27,603 bases of DNA. Origin: Saccoglossus kowalevskii. Lineage: Eukaryota > Hemichordata > Enteropneusta > Harrimaniidae. The translations under genes and the position numbers were made by a program. Location: positions 28,336 to 55,938 of the forward strand of contig NW_003107604.1 in NCBI RefSeq assembly GCF_000003605.2, given 5' to 3'. The number at the start of each line of letters is the position of its first letter. The stretch's first letter is position 1. Below the pieces are notes generated by a model. The model saw nothing but the letters and a program-made list of their open reading frames with translations. It was not told the DNA's origin and did no database searches. This document shows, piece by piece, positions 9,601-18,683 of the stretch.

Positions 9601-11963
9601 TGTATGCCCTTACAGTGGTATGTCTTGTACTGAAGCAAGCTGTAACCAAGAATATGACTATCACAACATCTAATACTTTACCTATTGCTTTGACAATATC
9701 CTGTGGTATATTATTACCAGCCATATCAATTCTTGTTAATGATCTATTATGCTGCAGTGATGTAAGAAGTGCTCTGCCACCCAATAATCCACAGTTGTTC
9801 CATCTCAAATCTGAATACAAAATGCAATGAGTGATTAAACCTTGGCTTAATATTTAAACAAATTGTCTAGAAAGATAAAAACACAGGTGATCAGCATCTA
9901 TATATACAAGATTTTATTCCACAAATATACAGCTTATAAAATGAAAAGTAAAAAAAAAAAATCAAATTACAATTTAAAATTGTAAGTTAAATTTACGTCG
10001 GACCATTGGGTAGCTTATTGGTAACCCCATACAAACCATTGCAATGGTTGAGTACAAACAATAATGTATGCACATGAGATAAAATTGGTTTCTAGGTGTA
10101 GACGACAAGTCTGATCCATAGGTTAGAAATGATGCTTTGGTTAAAATAGGTACGTACCTATATGTTTGAGAGTTGTATTCCTTTGCAAAGCTACTCCAAG
10201 TTCACCGGCAGAGTCATGGCCTATCTGATTATTCCTCAAATCCAGTAATTCCAGGGTATTATTAGAAGCAATGCCTTCAGCAAATGCTGCAAAGGAGTTC
10301 TCCCACATTCCCAGAGAGTTCCATTCTAAAACCAAACTATATTTCAAGAATTTAAGAAAAATTGAATTATTATTATTTCCAGGACCTTGCAAGATCTCAC
10401 TTGATTAGAAAATGAACATACCACATGTCATATTGCTATGATTTTCAAAGTAAAAAACGAAAATATTTACTAGTTAGTTGTTTAAAATTTCGTTATATTT
10501 ATAATATAAAATGATTCAGTGAAAATAAAATCCAGCGAAAATACCTTTTTTTCTATATTGTACATTCAACTCATCAAAAATTACAAAAAATCCAAAAAGT
10601 CTTTTAAGTGAAAAGTATTTTATTCAAACAAGTTGAAGTCAAGGTTGATTTTCAAAGAAATGTTATTTGTAGAAAGTCTGTAGTAGTTATAGTACTCTCC
10701 CACCTATAATTTTTTTATAAATATTTCTAAAACTCAGGAACTTAACAATGACTATGGCAGAAATATACAAAGAAATATAAATATCTGCAGATAACTTCAC
10801 TTATGTGATAACTGAAAACAAAAAACAATAGCAAACATTTCCCATATACATCATATTGGAATTTTTACTAATTCATCTTGAGATATTTAAAAAATTTAAA
10901 AAAAACATCTCAAATCTTCACTACATTTACTAATGACAGAAAAAGCAGTATGACATGATAGTATGGTTATATCATGGACCTAGCGGTATGTTTATAGGTC
11001 CATGATAATATCAAGAAAGCAATGGGCGCTGCAGACTCATTTTAAAACACGAGTATTTCAGCACTCAGAGGCAACAATTCATATGTGTAGGGTATGTAAT
11101 AGTGCTATTTCCTGCCAGAATTGCTGGTTCATAAGTAAATGAAGTTATGAGTGTAGAATCACTGTATTTTACCTTTTCAGGGTATGATTATGTCGCATCA
11201 TTTTACCGAGTGCTTCTGCTCCTGCACCACGTATGTTATTTCCTTTCAAATCCAATGTTTTTGTTGCGACATTCGATGACATACCATAAGCCAATAATTT
11301 TACCCCTGGGGAAAAATGATATAATTACATACATATTATGTCTTCTTTGATACAATCATAATACAAATGTAATTGATTGTGTAGATTTATTTTTAGTCCA
11401 TAGGTTTTACAAATGAAATTAATACATGTATTATAATTATACGACAGCTGTTGAAAGATTAATCAATCACTAGCACGATGATCATTTACAAAAATAACAA
11501 AAATATACTCGCTTAAATAAGCAAGTATATTGTTCAGTAATTAGGGGTTAATTTTAGACATATACTGGTACATATAACTTATTCATATAATTTTATGTTG
11601 TCTTTTTAAATTGAAATTTGCACATCTAAGGACAAATAATATACTCTTGTAATTTTGAATAATATTGCAATAAATTTAATACCGTACTTGTAGATGGAAT
11701 AAATCTTATTCACAGGGATATGTACCTTCATCTCCAATCATACAATCTGCCAATTTGACTTCGACAAAGAGTCTGTCAGCAGACAAGGCTTTTCCCAACA
11801 CAGCACAGGTCTCTGTAGATAAACTTGTTGTAGATAGGTCCAACCGTGATCTTGTTGACCCGGGACTGTGCTTGCAGCTCCGTAACAACTCAACAACTGA
11901 GTCTTGCGGCTCTACATGATTGTCCTTACACAAGCGCAGATACGTTGCCTTGAATTCATCCAT
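3333..11963 (-). CDS. LRRC45: LRRC45 orthologue, leucine-rich repeat and coiled-coil centrosomal protein (11 coding exons)
   Basis: LRRC45 is a centrosome-linker component that acts with CEP250/C-Nap1 and rootletin. It also sits at the mother-centriole appendage region and is needed for early ciliogenesis (family knowledge). Coding exons, minus strand: 11726-11963, 11173-11305, 10158-10336, 9682-9810, 9297-9409, 8581-8717, 7833-7968, 6135-6324, 5310-5566, 4977-5150, 3333-3683. They total 2037 bases including TAA, or 678 residues against about 670 in human. All phases agree and every border is GT-AG. Residues about 40-230 are leucine-rich repeats with family motifs [27 protein letters not shown] and GNNIP. 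Residues about 230-660 are charged coiled coil with VDELERK, KLIGVH-free heptads and REDEAQR near the end. The start follows a splice acceptor by one base. No frameshift is seen and all exons look intact. Confidence 0.96.
3930..4850. repeat. About 23-bp minisatellite with TCTAGA in most units, inside the last LRRC45 intron
   Basis: The basic unit is CATCATATTCATCTAGAACA plus ATG, with shortened units of about 19-20 bases (CATCATATTCATCTAGAACG type). Interspersed CACATTGCAGAACAATG units form a second subtype. Unit length varies and blocks of several units recur, for example the CACATTGCAGAACAATGGAT block. The array fills most of the intron between coding exons 10 and 11. The open frame at 4713-4904 is a by-product of the repeat. 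Confidence 0.95.
4977..5150 (-). CDS. LRRC45: LRRC45 coding exon 10
   Basis: Acceptor AATTTATAG, donor GTAAAT. It is exactly 58 codons with phase 0 at both ends. It encodes [20 protein letters not shown] through KRKLEDLNL, matching the family HLEDKLRLL segment. Confidence 0.92.
5310..5566 (-). CDS. LRRC45: LRRC45 coding exon 9
   Basis: Acceptor TATTGTAG, donor GTACAC. It encodes coiled coil with [20 protein letters not shown] and [11 protein letters not shown], ending VKEEE in phase 0. Confidence 0.94.
6135..6324 (-). CDS. LRRC45: LRRC45 coding exon 8
   Basis: Acceptor CTTACAG, donor GTGAGT. It encodes [15 protein letters not shown] and [20 protein letters not shown], ending KATQAD plus one base. 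The VDELERK core is strongly conserved in the family. Confidence 0.95.
6701..6955 (+). mobile_element. tRNA-derived SINE in an LRRC45 intron
   Basis: TAGCCTAGTGG at 6711-6721 is a full match to the RNA polymerase III A box, and GTTCAAATCC at 6755-6764 is a good B box. Their spacing of about 33 bases is typical of a tRNA. The segment between them (ATCAGACTCATAGCC) could form an anticodon arm with CAT in the loop, so the source may have been an elongator tRNA-Met. A body of about 190 bases follows, with GGGGTCGACCCC and GAGCCTGGTTGATGCCAGG blocks. The acceptor stem does not close as a functional tRNA would. I cannot name the SINE family, and no target-site duplication is clear. It is antisense to the host gene. 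Confidence 0.8.
7833..7968 (-). CDS. LRRC45: LRRC45 coding exon 7
   Basis: Acceptor CTTTTTCAG, donor GTGAGT. It encodes [20 protein letters not shown] and continuing coiled coil to LRLERD, ending in phase 0. The family LQMTEAALALSEQKA segment aligns directly. Confidence 0.92.
8170..8300. repeat. Long imperfect inverted repeat, MITE-like, in an LRRC45 intron
   Basis: The arm at 8170-8203 (containing GAGGTTATTACGAGAACACTG-type sequence) is matched in reverse complement at 8269-8300 (CAGTATTCTCGTCATAACCT and on). About 27 of 32 positions agree. A smaller hairpin, GGCAAT...ATTGCC at about 8233-8252, is nested in the 65-base spacer. It is probably a short foldback element. No clear target-site duplication is visible. 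Confidence 0.65.
8581..8717 (-). CDS. LRRC45: LRRC45 coding exon 6
   Basis: Acceptor TTGTTAG, donor GTAAGA. It encodes [15 protein letters not shown] and [16 protein letters not shown], which match the family GQLQEALNER segment. It leaves two bases (AA) of Lys310. Confidence 0.92.
9297..9409 (-). CDS. LRRC45: LRRC45 coding exon 5
   Basis: Acceptor after a long T run (TTTTTTAG), donor GTATTG. It starts the coiled coil: [12 protein letters not shown], then [15 protein letters not shown]. It ends in phase 0. Confidence 0.9.
9682..9810 (-). CDS. LRRC45: LRRC45 coding exon 4
   Basis: Acceptor TATTCAG, donor GTAAAG. It encodes the last [19 protein letters not shown], then [17 protein letters not shown]. 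It ends with one base of Glu. Confidence 0.94.
10158..10336 (-). CDS. LRRC45: LRRC45 coding exon 3
   Basis: Acceptor AAATATAG at 10337, donor GTACGT. It encodes [11 protein letters not shown] and [17 protein letters not shown] second, better-looking acceptor (GGTTTTAG) lies 11 bases further in, with the exon then starting at 10325. That one would break the frame, so the upstream site is preferred because it restores the family SLxLEWNSLG motif. Confidence 0.9.
10971..11006. repeat. 12-bp perfect hairpin in an LRRC45 intron
   Basis: ATCATGGACCTA at 10971-10982 is exactly reverse-complemented by TAGGTCCATGAT at 10995-11006, with a 12-base loop. Weak matching continues outward. No function is evident. 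Confidence 0.6.
11173..11305 (-). CDS. LRRC45: LRRC45 coding exon 2
   Basis: Acceptor CCCCAG, donor GTAAAA. It enters needing two bases of the split Gly codon and leaves two bases (AG) of a Ser codon. It encodes about residues 80-124, including the LRR core [18 protein letters not shown]. It is too short to stand out as an open frame and was found by matching the family pattern between its neighbours. Confidence 0.92.
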
Positions 11964-11964
11964 T
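11726..11964 (-). CDS. LRRC45: LRRC45 coding exon 1
   Basis: The exon opens after TTTTAG at 11965 with a single untranslated A, then ATG at 11963-11961. It encodes residues 1-79 plus one base of Gly80. It contains the family N-terminal pattern MDEF...YLRLC...EPQDSV and the first repeat-like RLDLSTTSL...ETC segment. The donor is GTACAT. Confidence 0.93.
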
Positions 11965-13828
11965 CTAAAATAGTGACCAAAGAAAGGAAATTAAATATAT
12001 AATTATTCATTTGATGCACATAATGTAATCAATAGTGCCATGAATAATCTGAGCTACCATCGTACATCATACCAATGTAAAATTGAAACTCATGAGTACC
12101 TACCATGATTCAATGATGAACTTAGCCCCAGCCCATCCCAATCACTAACATTTCATTTCCCGAAATATCAATCAATCAGATGGCAAAATAAAAAATTGGG
12201 CAAAAAAAAATAATATCAATCAATAAATTATTTTTAAACAGCAATAACAGCTTTCAGTAGTAACAAATCATTTCCCACAAGCACAAAACACAGTATTATT
12301 AAAAATCTGCTGTTTTGAAAAATGAAAACGAGCCTTTCCTAATCAGTATTAAATTTAATATTAAAATAAGAATGTAAATCATCAAAAATGATTAGTTTCA
12401 ACAGCTGGCATGAAGCTCTCACTGTTTAACAGAACAGAACTGCAAAGTAAGTAATTGTGCAACCATTGTCATTGATTATTATTTTTGCAAATGAACAAGA
12501 AAAACAACTATACCTCAAATAAGAGGATTTTAATTTATTTTTGACATTCATCAAACCGAAATATATTAGTAGACAATCCTAAAAACAAAACATTCAAATT
12601 GCAGAAAATTACAGTAGTATATGTACAAATATATATTTTTAATTCAAATGAGAAACTTAGGCAAAAATACATGCATGGCAATATTGAACTTCAATCTACA
12701 GTCTAATTAAAAATAAAATTTTAAACAAATTTGACACTTCAAATATTTAAGTATCATACAGGGTATACATAGAGTAAAAATAATTTGAATAAAAAAACGA
12801 GTAAAATTTACCTAGATAAATTTAGAGTGACAATTTACCAACAAGAATGACAGAAAGTTATCAGAGAGTTTACAGTGACCTAAATAGACCACTGTGTACA
12901 CTGTACACACTGTGAGTGAAATAATGGCAGACCCACCCATCATATAGCACAGAATTACAGCTATAAATTATCTCTATAGCAACAATTCAACTAATATGCC
13001 AAGCTACTTGTAAATGTATAACACTGGCACTAAATAAAACTGAAATTGCACTAAGTATGATATAATTACTAGGTTACTCCATATCAAGTTATTAACATTG
13101 CATGGCAACATATTTGGCAATTTATAAATAGTGCAGAAACATAAGTAAACGTATTTACGAGGCATGCCATTACCTCAAAAAGCACATCCTAACCCACACC
13201 CTAAGGATTAACTGGGTTTAATAGGATAAATGTAAATATCTATAACTAGCGCTATTTGGTAAAATGTACATAACAACCATCTCGTGTGCGTTAGTACACT
13301 CGTTATTATGCACGGCCGAGATCGGTAGCGAATTCCTGACTAACCAATTCAATCTGAATCATGGAAGCTCTGTTTTAGCTCAATGATTCAGTCAACCAAA
13401 TCCGCAAAGGGTTTATATATATTATAATTGTTTAAACACAACTGACGCTTGTATACTGTAAGTTGTACCCCGGGGTCCATGGTTGGTTAATTTGGCTGAA
13501 GTGCAATGACATTGACAACGATTGTGGACGTGGATCTAAACACTCGGTGATTAAACCAAGGCTTACAGTAAATGATACAATATTTTATACTCACGGACAG
13601 TCAAAAAAAATAATTACTCACTCAAAACATACACCGTTAAACTTAGAAGTGTAACTGATAATTCGGTATTTGGCTTGTCGACGTGCAAGTTTCGACAGGT
13701 CACTTCATAATAACGTTCAGAATACCACAACTTCAACGCAATAGGTGTCACGCGATCGGTTTCGGACGCTTACAAACTCCATATATGGTAAACAACACTT
13801 GTACTATTCTATAAACGCAATCACTTAC

Positions 13829-13990
13829 CTGTCACGATCACGAAATCACGGTAATAACATGAGATCTTAGTTGGTTGAAGCTTACTGCTCGCAACTCAGG
13901 GCTTGTTGTCGTTCGGAAGCGGACGCCATAATTCCAATTTCAAGATGCGCGCGCAGCTCGCACAGTCTCATTGAAAATCTCGCGAGTAAG
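13829..13990 (-). other. LRRC45: Non-coding first exon of LRRC45 (5' end approximate)
   Basis: The minus strand carries GACAG followed by the donor GTAAGTG at 13828. It pairs naturally with the acceptor at 11965, giving a first intron of about 1.86 kb. The sequence just upstream is the CpG-rich patch expected of a promoter. The 5' limit is a guess. Two short upstream frames lie inside: ATGGCGTCC... to TAA at 13929-13882 (15 residues) and ATGTTATTACCGTGA at 13860-13846. Splicing places the main ATG in the context ACAGAATGG. Confidence 0.65.
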
Positions 13991-14060
13991 TGCGAGAAAT
14001 CGCACGACTGGCCGGAAATTTCGTTTCCTTGCGCGATAGCTTATCAAATTTATAACAACA
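13860..14060 (-). promoter_or_regulatory. CpG-rich promoter of LRRC45
   Basis: CpG density rises sharply here against an AT-rich background. It includes GCGCGCGCAGCTCGCAC and TCTCGCGAG at 13978-13986, which resembles the TCTCGCGAGA palindrome of TATA-less housekeeping promoters. The minus strand also has GCTTCCG, an Ets-like core. The patch ends where the first-exon donor begins. The exact start site cannot be told from sequence. Confidence 0.55.
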
Positions 14061-14620
14061 GCAAATACCATTAAAAAAACACCTAATGGGTCATTAATAT
14101 TCCTTTACGGGGTACAGTCACTTCGCCCGAAATCCACTTCGTCCGAACTCCTTCGTCTGATTACCAGTTCGCCCAGTTACCGACAGGCAATGGGACAGGT
14201 ATGCATCGGCCATCATACACAGATTTTTCACTTGTTTCACCATCGGTGTTTGAATAAAATACTTTCACAGTGGTGTCGTTGGCAGAATAATTTCAATCCG
14301 CGCATTTTATGCAAAGATGGTCACATTGACGGAACCTTTGTACGCCCTCCGGTGTTGGGAACTTGGAACACTAAGTAGTACCTAAAGCCACCGTGTTGAG
14401 GGACGGTGCTAAAGCCAACCTCGGCGTTTATCAATCTAATAAAACTCGCAAATCACGACGTCGTTACCGTATTTTTAAAGTTTTAAATACAATTTATATA
14501 GTGGTTAATGTTAAATGGTTAATGTTAAATGTAACTGGGAATTACCAATATTCAATAATTTGCAACATTTTGTACTTTGAATTATGACGACGAGGCCATC
14601 GACTGTACGATGAAAAGTTA

Positions 14621-14887
14621 TTTTATCCGAATAATAAAACAGGTTTTATAATTGAAAGTGAGCTTATAACAGAGAGCATGAACACGCTTGTGGCACGACG
14701 AATATCAATAGTACATTCATTGTCATTNNNNNNNNNNNNNNNNNNNNNNNNNNNNNNNNNNNNNNNNNNNNNNNNNNTTTTTTATCCGAATAAATAAAAC
14801 AGGTTTTATAATTGAAAGTGAGCTTATAACAGAGAGCATGAACACGCTTGTGGCACGACGAATATCAATAGTACATTCATTGTCATT
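14621..14887. repeat. About 107-bp direct duplication on both sides of the gap
   Basis: The segment 14621-14727, beginning TTTTATCCGAATAATAAAAC and ending ATTCATTGTCATT, is repeated at 14780-14887. The only visible change is one extra A (AATAAATAAAAC). The two copies directly abut the N run, so this is probably one locus assembled twice. Confidence 0.92.
14728..14777. other. Assembly gap, 50 Ns
   Basis: Exactly 50 Ns, a length that looks like a placeholder rather than a measured distance. The flanks are near-identical copies of one another. Confidence 0.99.
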
Positions 14888-15881
14888 GCGACCTGTTTTT
14901 TTTTTTAGAGAAAAAACCTTGCAACTTAGCACAGTATTTCCACATTTACTTTTACAACTGACTGTGTGGTACGTTTACACTATTTCCCTGTTATACAAGT
15001 CGTTAATCGACGCAATTACACCATGATTACTTTGAAATATGCCCGAAACTTAGCATAGTACATTAACATTTTTTTAGATGTTCCCCTATTTATTTAGTCG
15101 TTAGCCGTTAACCGATGCAATTATTACACTGGTATAAAATCGATCACTAAAGTATACCGCTACAATTAGGTGTGAATTTGTTCATACATATGTGAAGAAT
15201 AACTCAACCACACCTTAAAAGGCGTAAAATCTCTTGAAACAAATAGAAAAAATGCACGTGGTTTGATTTCTATAATTTGTGGTAAGCTTTCATAATTGGT
15301 TCGCTGGAAATGTAACCAAAATACTAGTATTCATTTTCTGGGCAACTATTCTATTCTTGTTGGACGGTGGTTTTCATTCAGATTTATGATGATGAACCAT
15401 TTGTCCGTATTTATTGGTACATGTTTTCTTTCTTGGCATAAACAATTTCTAAATTTGGCGCCATATTTATATAATGAAATAGACCATTTTTTTTTTAACG
15501 CATCACGCACGTAAACATAAAAATGTCAATAAATATGAAAACGCGGGTCACGGTGCATTTAACTAAAGGAACTACCACCATCAAAGAAAAAAGGTGTGAC
15601 TGTCCCTCAACTCATTGTTTCCTCTCGATACACAAATGGCATGACCCACACAAGATGGCCGCAACGGTATAAAATTACGTTACAACCCCGTTGTAAACTT
15701 CACGTTCGTCACTTTATAAAAACAAATTTCGACTTCTACGTTATCTTGTTTTGACTACACGTAAATACCAAACATACGAGGAATCAGGCGAAATGGCAAT
15801 CGGGCGAAATGGTAATCGGGCGAACAGGTAATCGGGCGAAACTGTTCGGCGAAGTGGTAATTGGCCTGGGCGAAATGCCCC

Positions 15882-17083
15882 CAACTCTTTTTTACATTAT
15901 TACATGTAACTGTATTGTAGTAGATTTTAGATATCTAACTTGTTATGTTTATTTTAACACCTTTATTACATTTTATAAACCAAAATAGGTATGTAATTCA
16001 TTCAATAATGTTGTAATAAAGAATTATCTTATTTTATCTTATAGCTGAAAATACCTCTGCAAACGTCTCATTTTACCTTCATTTAATAAAAATAATCATA
16101 GTGTTTTATTCATAACCGGAAGAACTAGAGAAAATGCAACTTGCCAGCATTCACCAATTTTAAATCATTATAAAATAGAACATAATTACTTTGTAGAAAC
16201 ACTAAAACTAAATAATCTTATCATAAATAAACCAAAATAACAATACTCCTGCTAGATGTGAGTATACATCAGAGTGCCAACATTTGTCCATTAGGCTTTC
16301 AACTGTGTTTTATTTTGATTATACGTAAAAACAAATTTTCTCTAAAATTCGGTCAAAATGTCTAATATTTATTAATATGTCTAATATTTATTTTGGCTGC
16401 TGTTACGCGCACTTCTTTAAACCACAGTCCTTGTGTTAAACTGAAGTGCTCAGTGAAAAGTAGCATGAATATATATATCTTCTGAACCTACGCCTTGAAG
16501 CCAGTACTTCAGTATTCTCATGGCGTGTTTCCCATTTCTATAGTGGTATTGTGTCTTGGTATACTGCCTCCCTTCATTAAAGGCCTGTAGAAAGTACGTG
16601 ATATATTTGCATTATATACATGAGACAGTCTTTCAGTGTCTCATATTTTGACAGCAATTGTATATGTATTGTTGTTTACATTTAAAATGAGTCTGCAAAA
16701 TCATTTTTAAGGTGACCTTTCTCTGTATAAGGTTTATACCAATTCTTGTCAATGCACTAGTAGAACCATACCTACTACATATGTTAATTTTATAATTTGT
16801 GAATGGATGTTTGAGTGTTTTCAATTTGTTTTTAAAAAGAGTCATCGATGTCATTTGTGTCTAAATTAAAAAAAAAAAACGTATTTATGTTATATTTAAA
16901 TCCATTTATCATTAGTGTTGAAATTGAGTCAATATATGTGTAATTTGTATGTATTTATCAATTCTTGTCGAAACTCATTATTACTGTTTTCTTATTGTTC
17001 CCGTTTCTTTGCAGAGTTATACAAACAGTTCAAAGAGGTCTGTAGACCTTTTGGACTAATTTGACATGGGGATAATACCATCT
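15882..17083. other. Intergenic DNA, no gene recognised
   Basis: It is AT-rich. The only structure I see is a 16-base direct repeat, ATGTCTAATATTTATT at 16358-16373 and 16377-16392, and an 8-bp hairpin, ATGAGACA/TGTCTCAT, at 16620-16644. The minus-strand open frame at 16633-16854 shows no family features. Confidence 0.55.
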
Positions 17084-17114
17084 ACATATATATATATATA
17101 TATACATATATATT
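17084..17114. repeat. (TA)n microsatellite
   Basis: An alternating TA/CATA run of about 30 bases, interrupted once by a C. It lies about 370 bases before the sulfotransferase-like gene. Confidence 0.85.
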
Positions 17115-17229
17115 ATTTATTCATTTATTTGGTTTTGTTTATTGAAGCTACATTTCTACATTGTTGTTAAATCAGCACATTTGTCAACATTGACATCGAA
17201 AGGGTTACTTAATCTGTTTTTCCATACAT

Positions 17230-17483
17230 TAAAATGTGTTACCAATCAATCCCACTGACACGAACAACAACAGAGTCGGTCGAGCGAATCATTACGTAGT
17301 CACCCGTGTTCGTAGAGGTCACGACACATGCGTACGAAAGATCTCAATATCACCACCTGTAGTCGGTGCATGCGGGGGACGAGCGGCACTACGGGGACGA
17401 ATACGGACCAAACACTTCAGGAAACAAGTATACAAGTGATACAATGATTATGAAGATTATCCAAAATATCTGTTACTAACGAT
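17230..17483 (+). promoter_or_regulatory. Likely 5' flank or leader of the sulfotransferase-like gene
   Basis: GC and CpG content rise here (GTCGGTCGAGCG, GACGAGCGGCACTACGGGGA) directly before the coding region, as expected for a promoter or 5' UTR. A possible intron end lies at 17472-17491: TTACTAAC, a consensus branch point, then TTTCAG overlapping the proposed ATG. A 5' UTR intron could therefore end there. The upstream open frame 17236-17439 has no family features and is not called. Confidence 0.4.
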
Positions 17484-18683
17484 ATGTTTCAGAGAAGACG
17501 AGTCCAAAATATTCGATGTGTGTATTGGAAGAAAGTTGCGACCTTGGTCATTTGTGTGACGATATTCTTCGGATGCCGTTTTCTGCTGCTCAGTAAACGC
17601 GAGGTAAACAATCGTCTGCCCCAAGACTTCAAGGAGTTACGGCACAGAATTCCAGAACAGGGAAACCCAGCTGCTGCCGTCGGCAAATCGACAGGTATTC
17701 CGGAATTTCTTTCACACCATGCAAGAATTCATGGTCAGAGTTACGCACAGGTCAAGTTTGGTGATTCGTGTTATGAGATGGACAATAGAACGTTCTCCTA
17801 TTCAAAGCCACACAGCGACGATAAACTAACACTCAGGGGTTGTAGGAAGCGATTCCCCGATGCCCTCATTATCGGGTCTAAACAATGTAGCACTGTCAAC
17901 TTAGGTCATTTTCTGAGTTTTCATCCGTCCATTGCACTTAAACACAACAGAAGCAGCGAAGTTCATTTCTTCGATTTGCACCAAGATGAAGGATTCGCGT
18001 GGTACCGGGATCAGCTGCTCTATGCAACAAAACAACAGGTCGTCATGGAGAACACACCGCAGTACCTGACATGGCCTCATGACTGCGCTAAGAAAGTCCA
18101 CGATTACATCTCATCGAAGACGAAACTTGTTGTTATTCTGTGTGATCCAGTGAAGCGGGCAATCGCCGACTATGTCGCTTCTATCGCACCAAGACCGCGC
18201 GCTGACATCAACAAACGGAGACATTACAAAATCGGGAACACATTTGAACAGTCTGTCATCGATAACGAATATTCTGTTAATTCCATCAACTATTACAACG
18301 AACTTATAGACGCTGGTGTATACATCAAACACATACTGCCATGGTTAGAATATTTTCCCGGAAACCAAATGTACATCGCCGATGCTGGAGAGTTGGCAAG
18401 CGACCCATACGCAGAACTCCATCGACTGGAAGCGTTTCTTGGTCTTCCCGAATTCTTTTTCAGGGGACACTTTTATTTCGACGAAGTGAAGCGATTATAT
18501 TGCATGGCATTTCCATATAAACATTGCACCAATGACGGGGTAGACCCTCTAAACTATCCGGATGTAGATGATGCGATTCTTGATAAATTGTATGAATATT
18601 ATCATCCATATGACGCTCTATTGTCGGATATGTTCAACCGAACATTTTCCTGGATGGGAATATATGAAGAGTTGGCACTGTAA
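17484..18683 (+). CDS. Heparan-sulfate 3-O-sulfotransferase-like protein, possible pseudoenzyme
   Basis: The family moves a sulfo group from PAPS to the 3-OH of glucosamine in heparan sulfate in the Golgi lumen. This 399-residue intronless frame has a basic N-terminus, one signal-anchor helix (about 17-36), a stem, then a sulfotransferase domain (about 122-392). Fold motifs are clear: FPDALIIG (125-131), EVHFFD (159-164), FAWYRD (171-176), the Cys340/Cys348 pair and a C-terminal RTFSW. NRT, NRS and NRT glycosylation sites fit a luminal domain. Key residues differ. The loop usually written GVKKGGT is GSKQCST, with Gln134 where the essential Lys sits. The EKTP Lys is Asn190. RDP is CDP (Cys220). 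SDY is ADY (Ala228). The KGRxHP loop is DGVDPLNYP. The Glu/His/Asp of the catalytic base region remain (159, 161, 164). The frame is unbroken, so a retained non-catalytic or altered role is inferred. The start is uncertain if an intron ends at 17491. Confidence 0.88.
   Translation: MFQRRRVQNIRCVYWKKVATLVICVTIFFGCRFLLLSKREVNNRLPQDFKELRHRIPEQGNPAAAVGKSTGIPEFLSHHARIHGQSYAQVKFGDSCYEMDNRTFSYSKPHSDDKLTLRGCRKRFPDALIIGSKQCSTVNLGHFLSFHPSIALKHNRSSEVHFFDLHQDEGFAWYRDQLLYATKQQVVMENTPQYLTWPHDCAKKVHDYISSKTKLVVILCDPVKRAIADYVASIAPRPRADINKRRHYKIGNTFEQSVIDNEYSVNSINYYNELIDAGVYIKHILPWLEYFPGNQMYIADAGELASDPYAELHRLEAFLGLPEFFFRGHFYFDEVKRLYCMAFPYKHCTNDGVDPLNYPDVDDAILDKLYEYYHPYDALLSDMFNRTFSWMGIYEELAL

Larger units (their letters stand above)
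14109..15881. mobile_element. Candidate non-autonomous DNA transposon with inverted GGGCGAA-type subterminal repeats
   Basis: The left end (14109-14181) begins GGGGTACAGTCACTTCGCCC and continues with repeated TTCGCCC/TTCGTCC/TTCGTCTGATTACC motifs. The right end (15783-15881) carries the reverse complement: 16-base units GGGCGAAATGGTAATC repeated about five times, ending GGGCGAAATGCCCC. This gives inverted, repeat-bearing termini about 1.77 kb apart. The interior holds no recognisable transposase and contains an assembly gap. A target-site duplication is not clear, so family and exact limits are open. Confidence 0.6.

Noticed and set aside
10000-10125. Second tRNA-like element: GGGTAGCTTATTGG resembles an A box, followed by the 16-bp palindrome AACCATTGCAATGGTT
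   Set aside because: The B box region (GGTTGAGTACAAAC) has too many mismatches, and no SINE body or copy is visible. It is at most a decayed remnant.
17236-17439. Open frame of 67 codons before the sulfotransferase-like gene
   Set aside because: It has no family features, lies in a CpG-rich leader or promoter zone and has no conserved start context.
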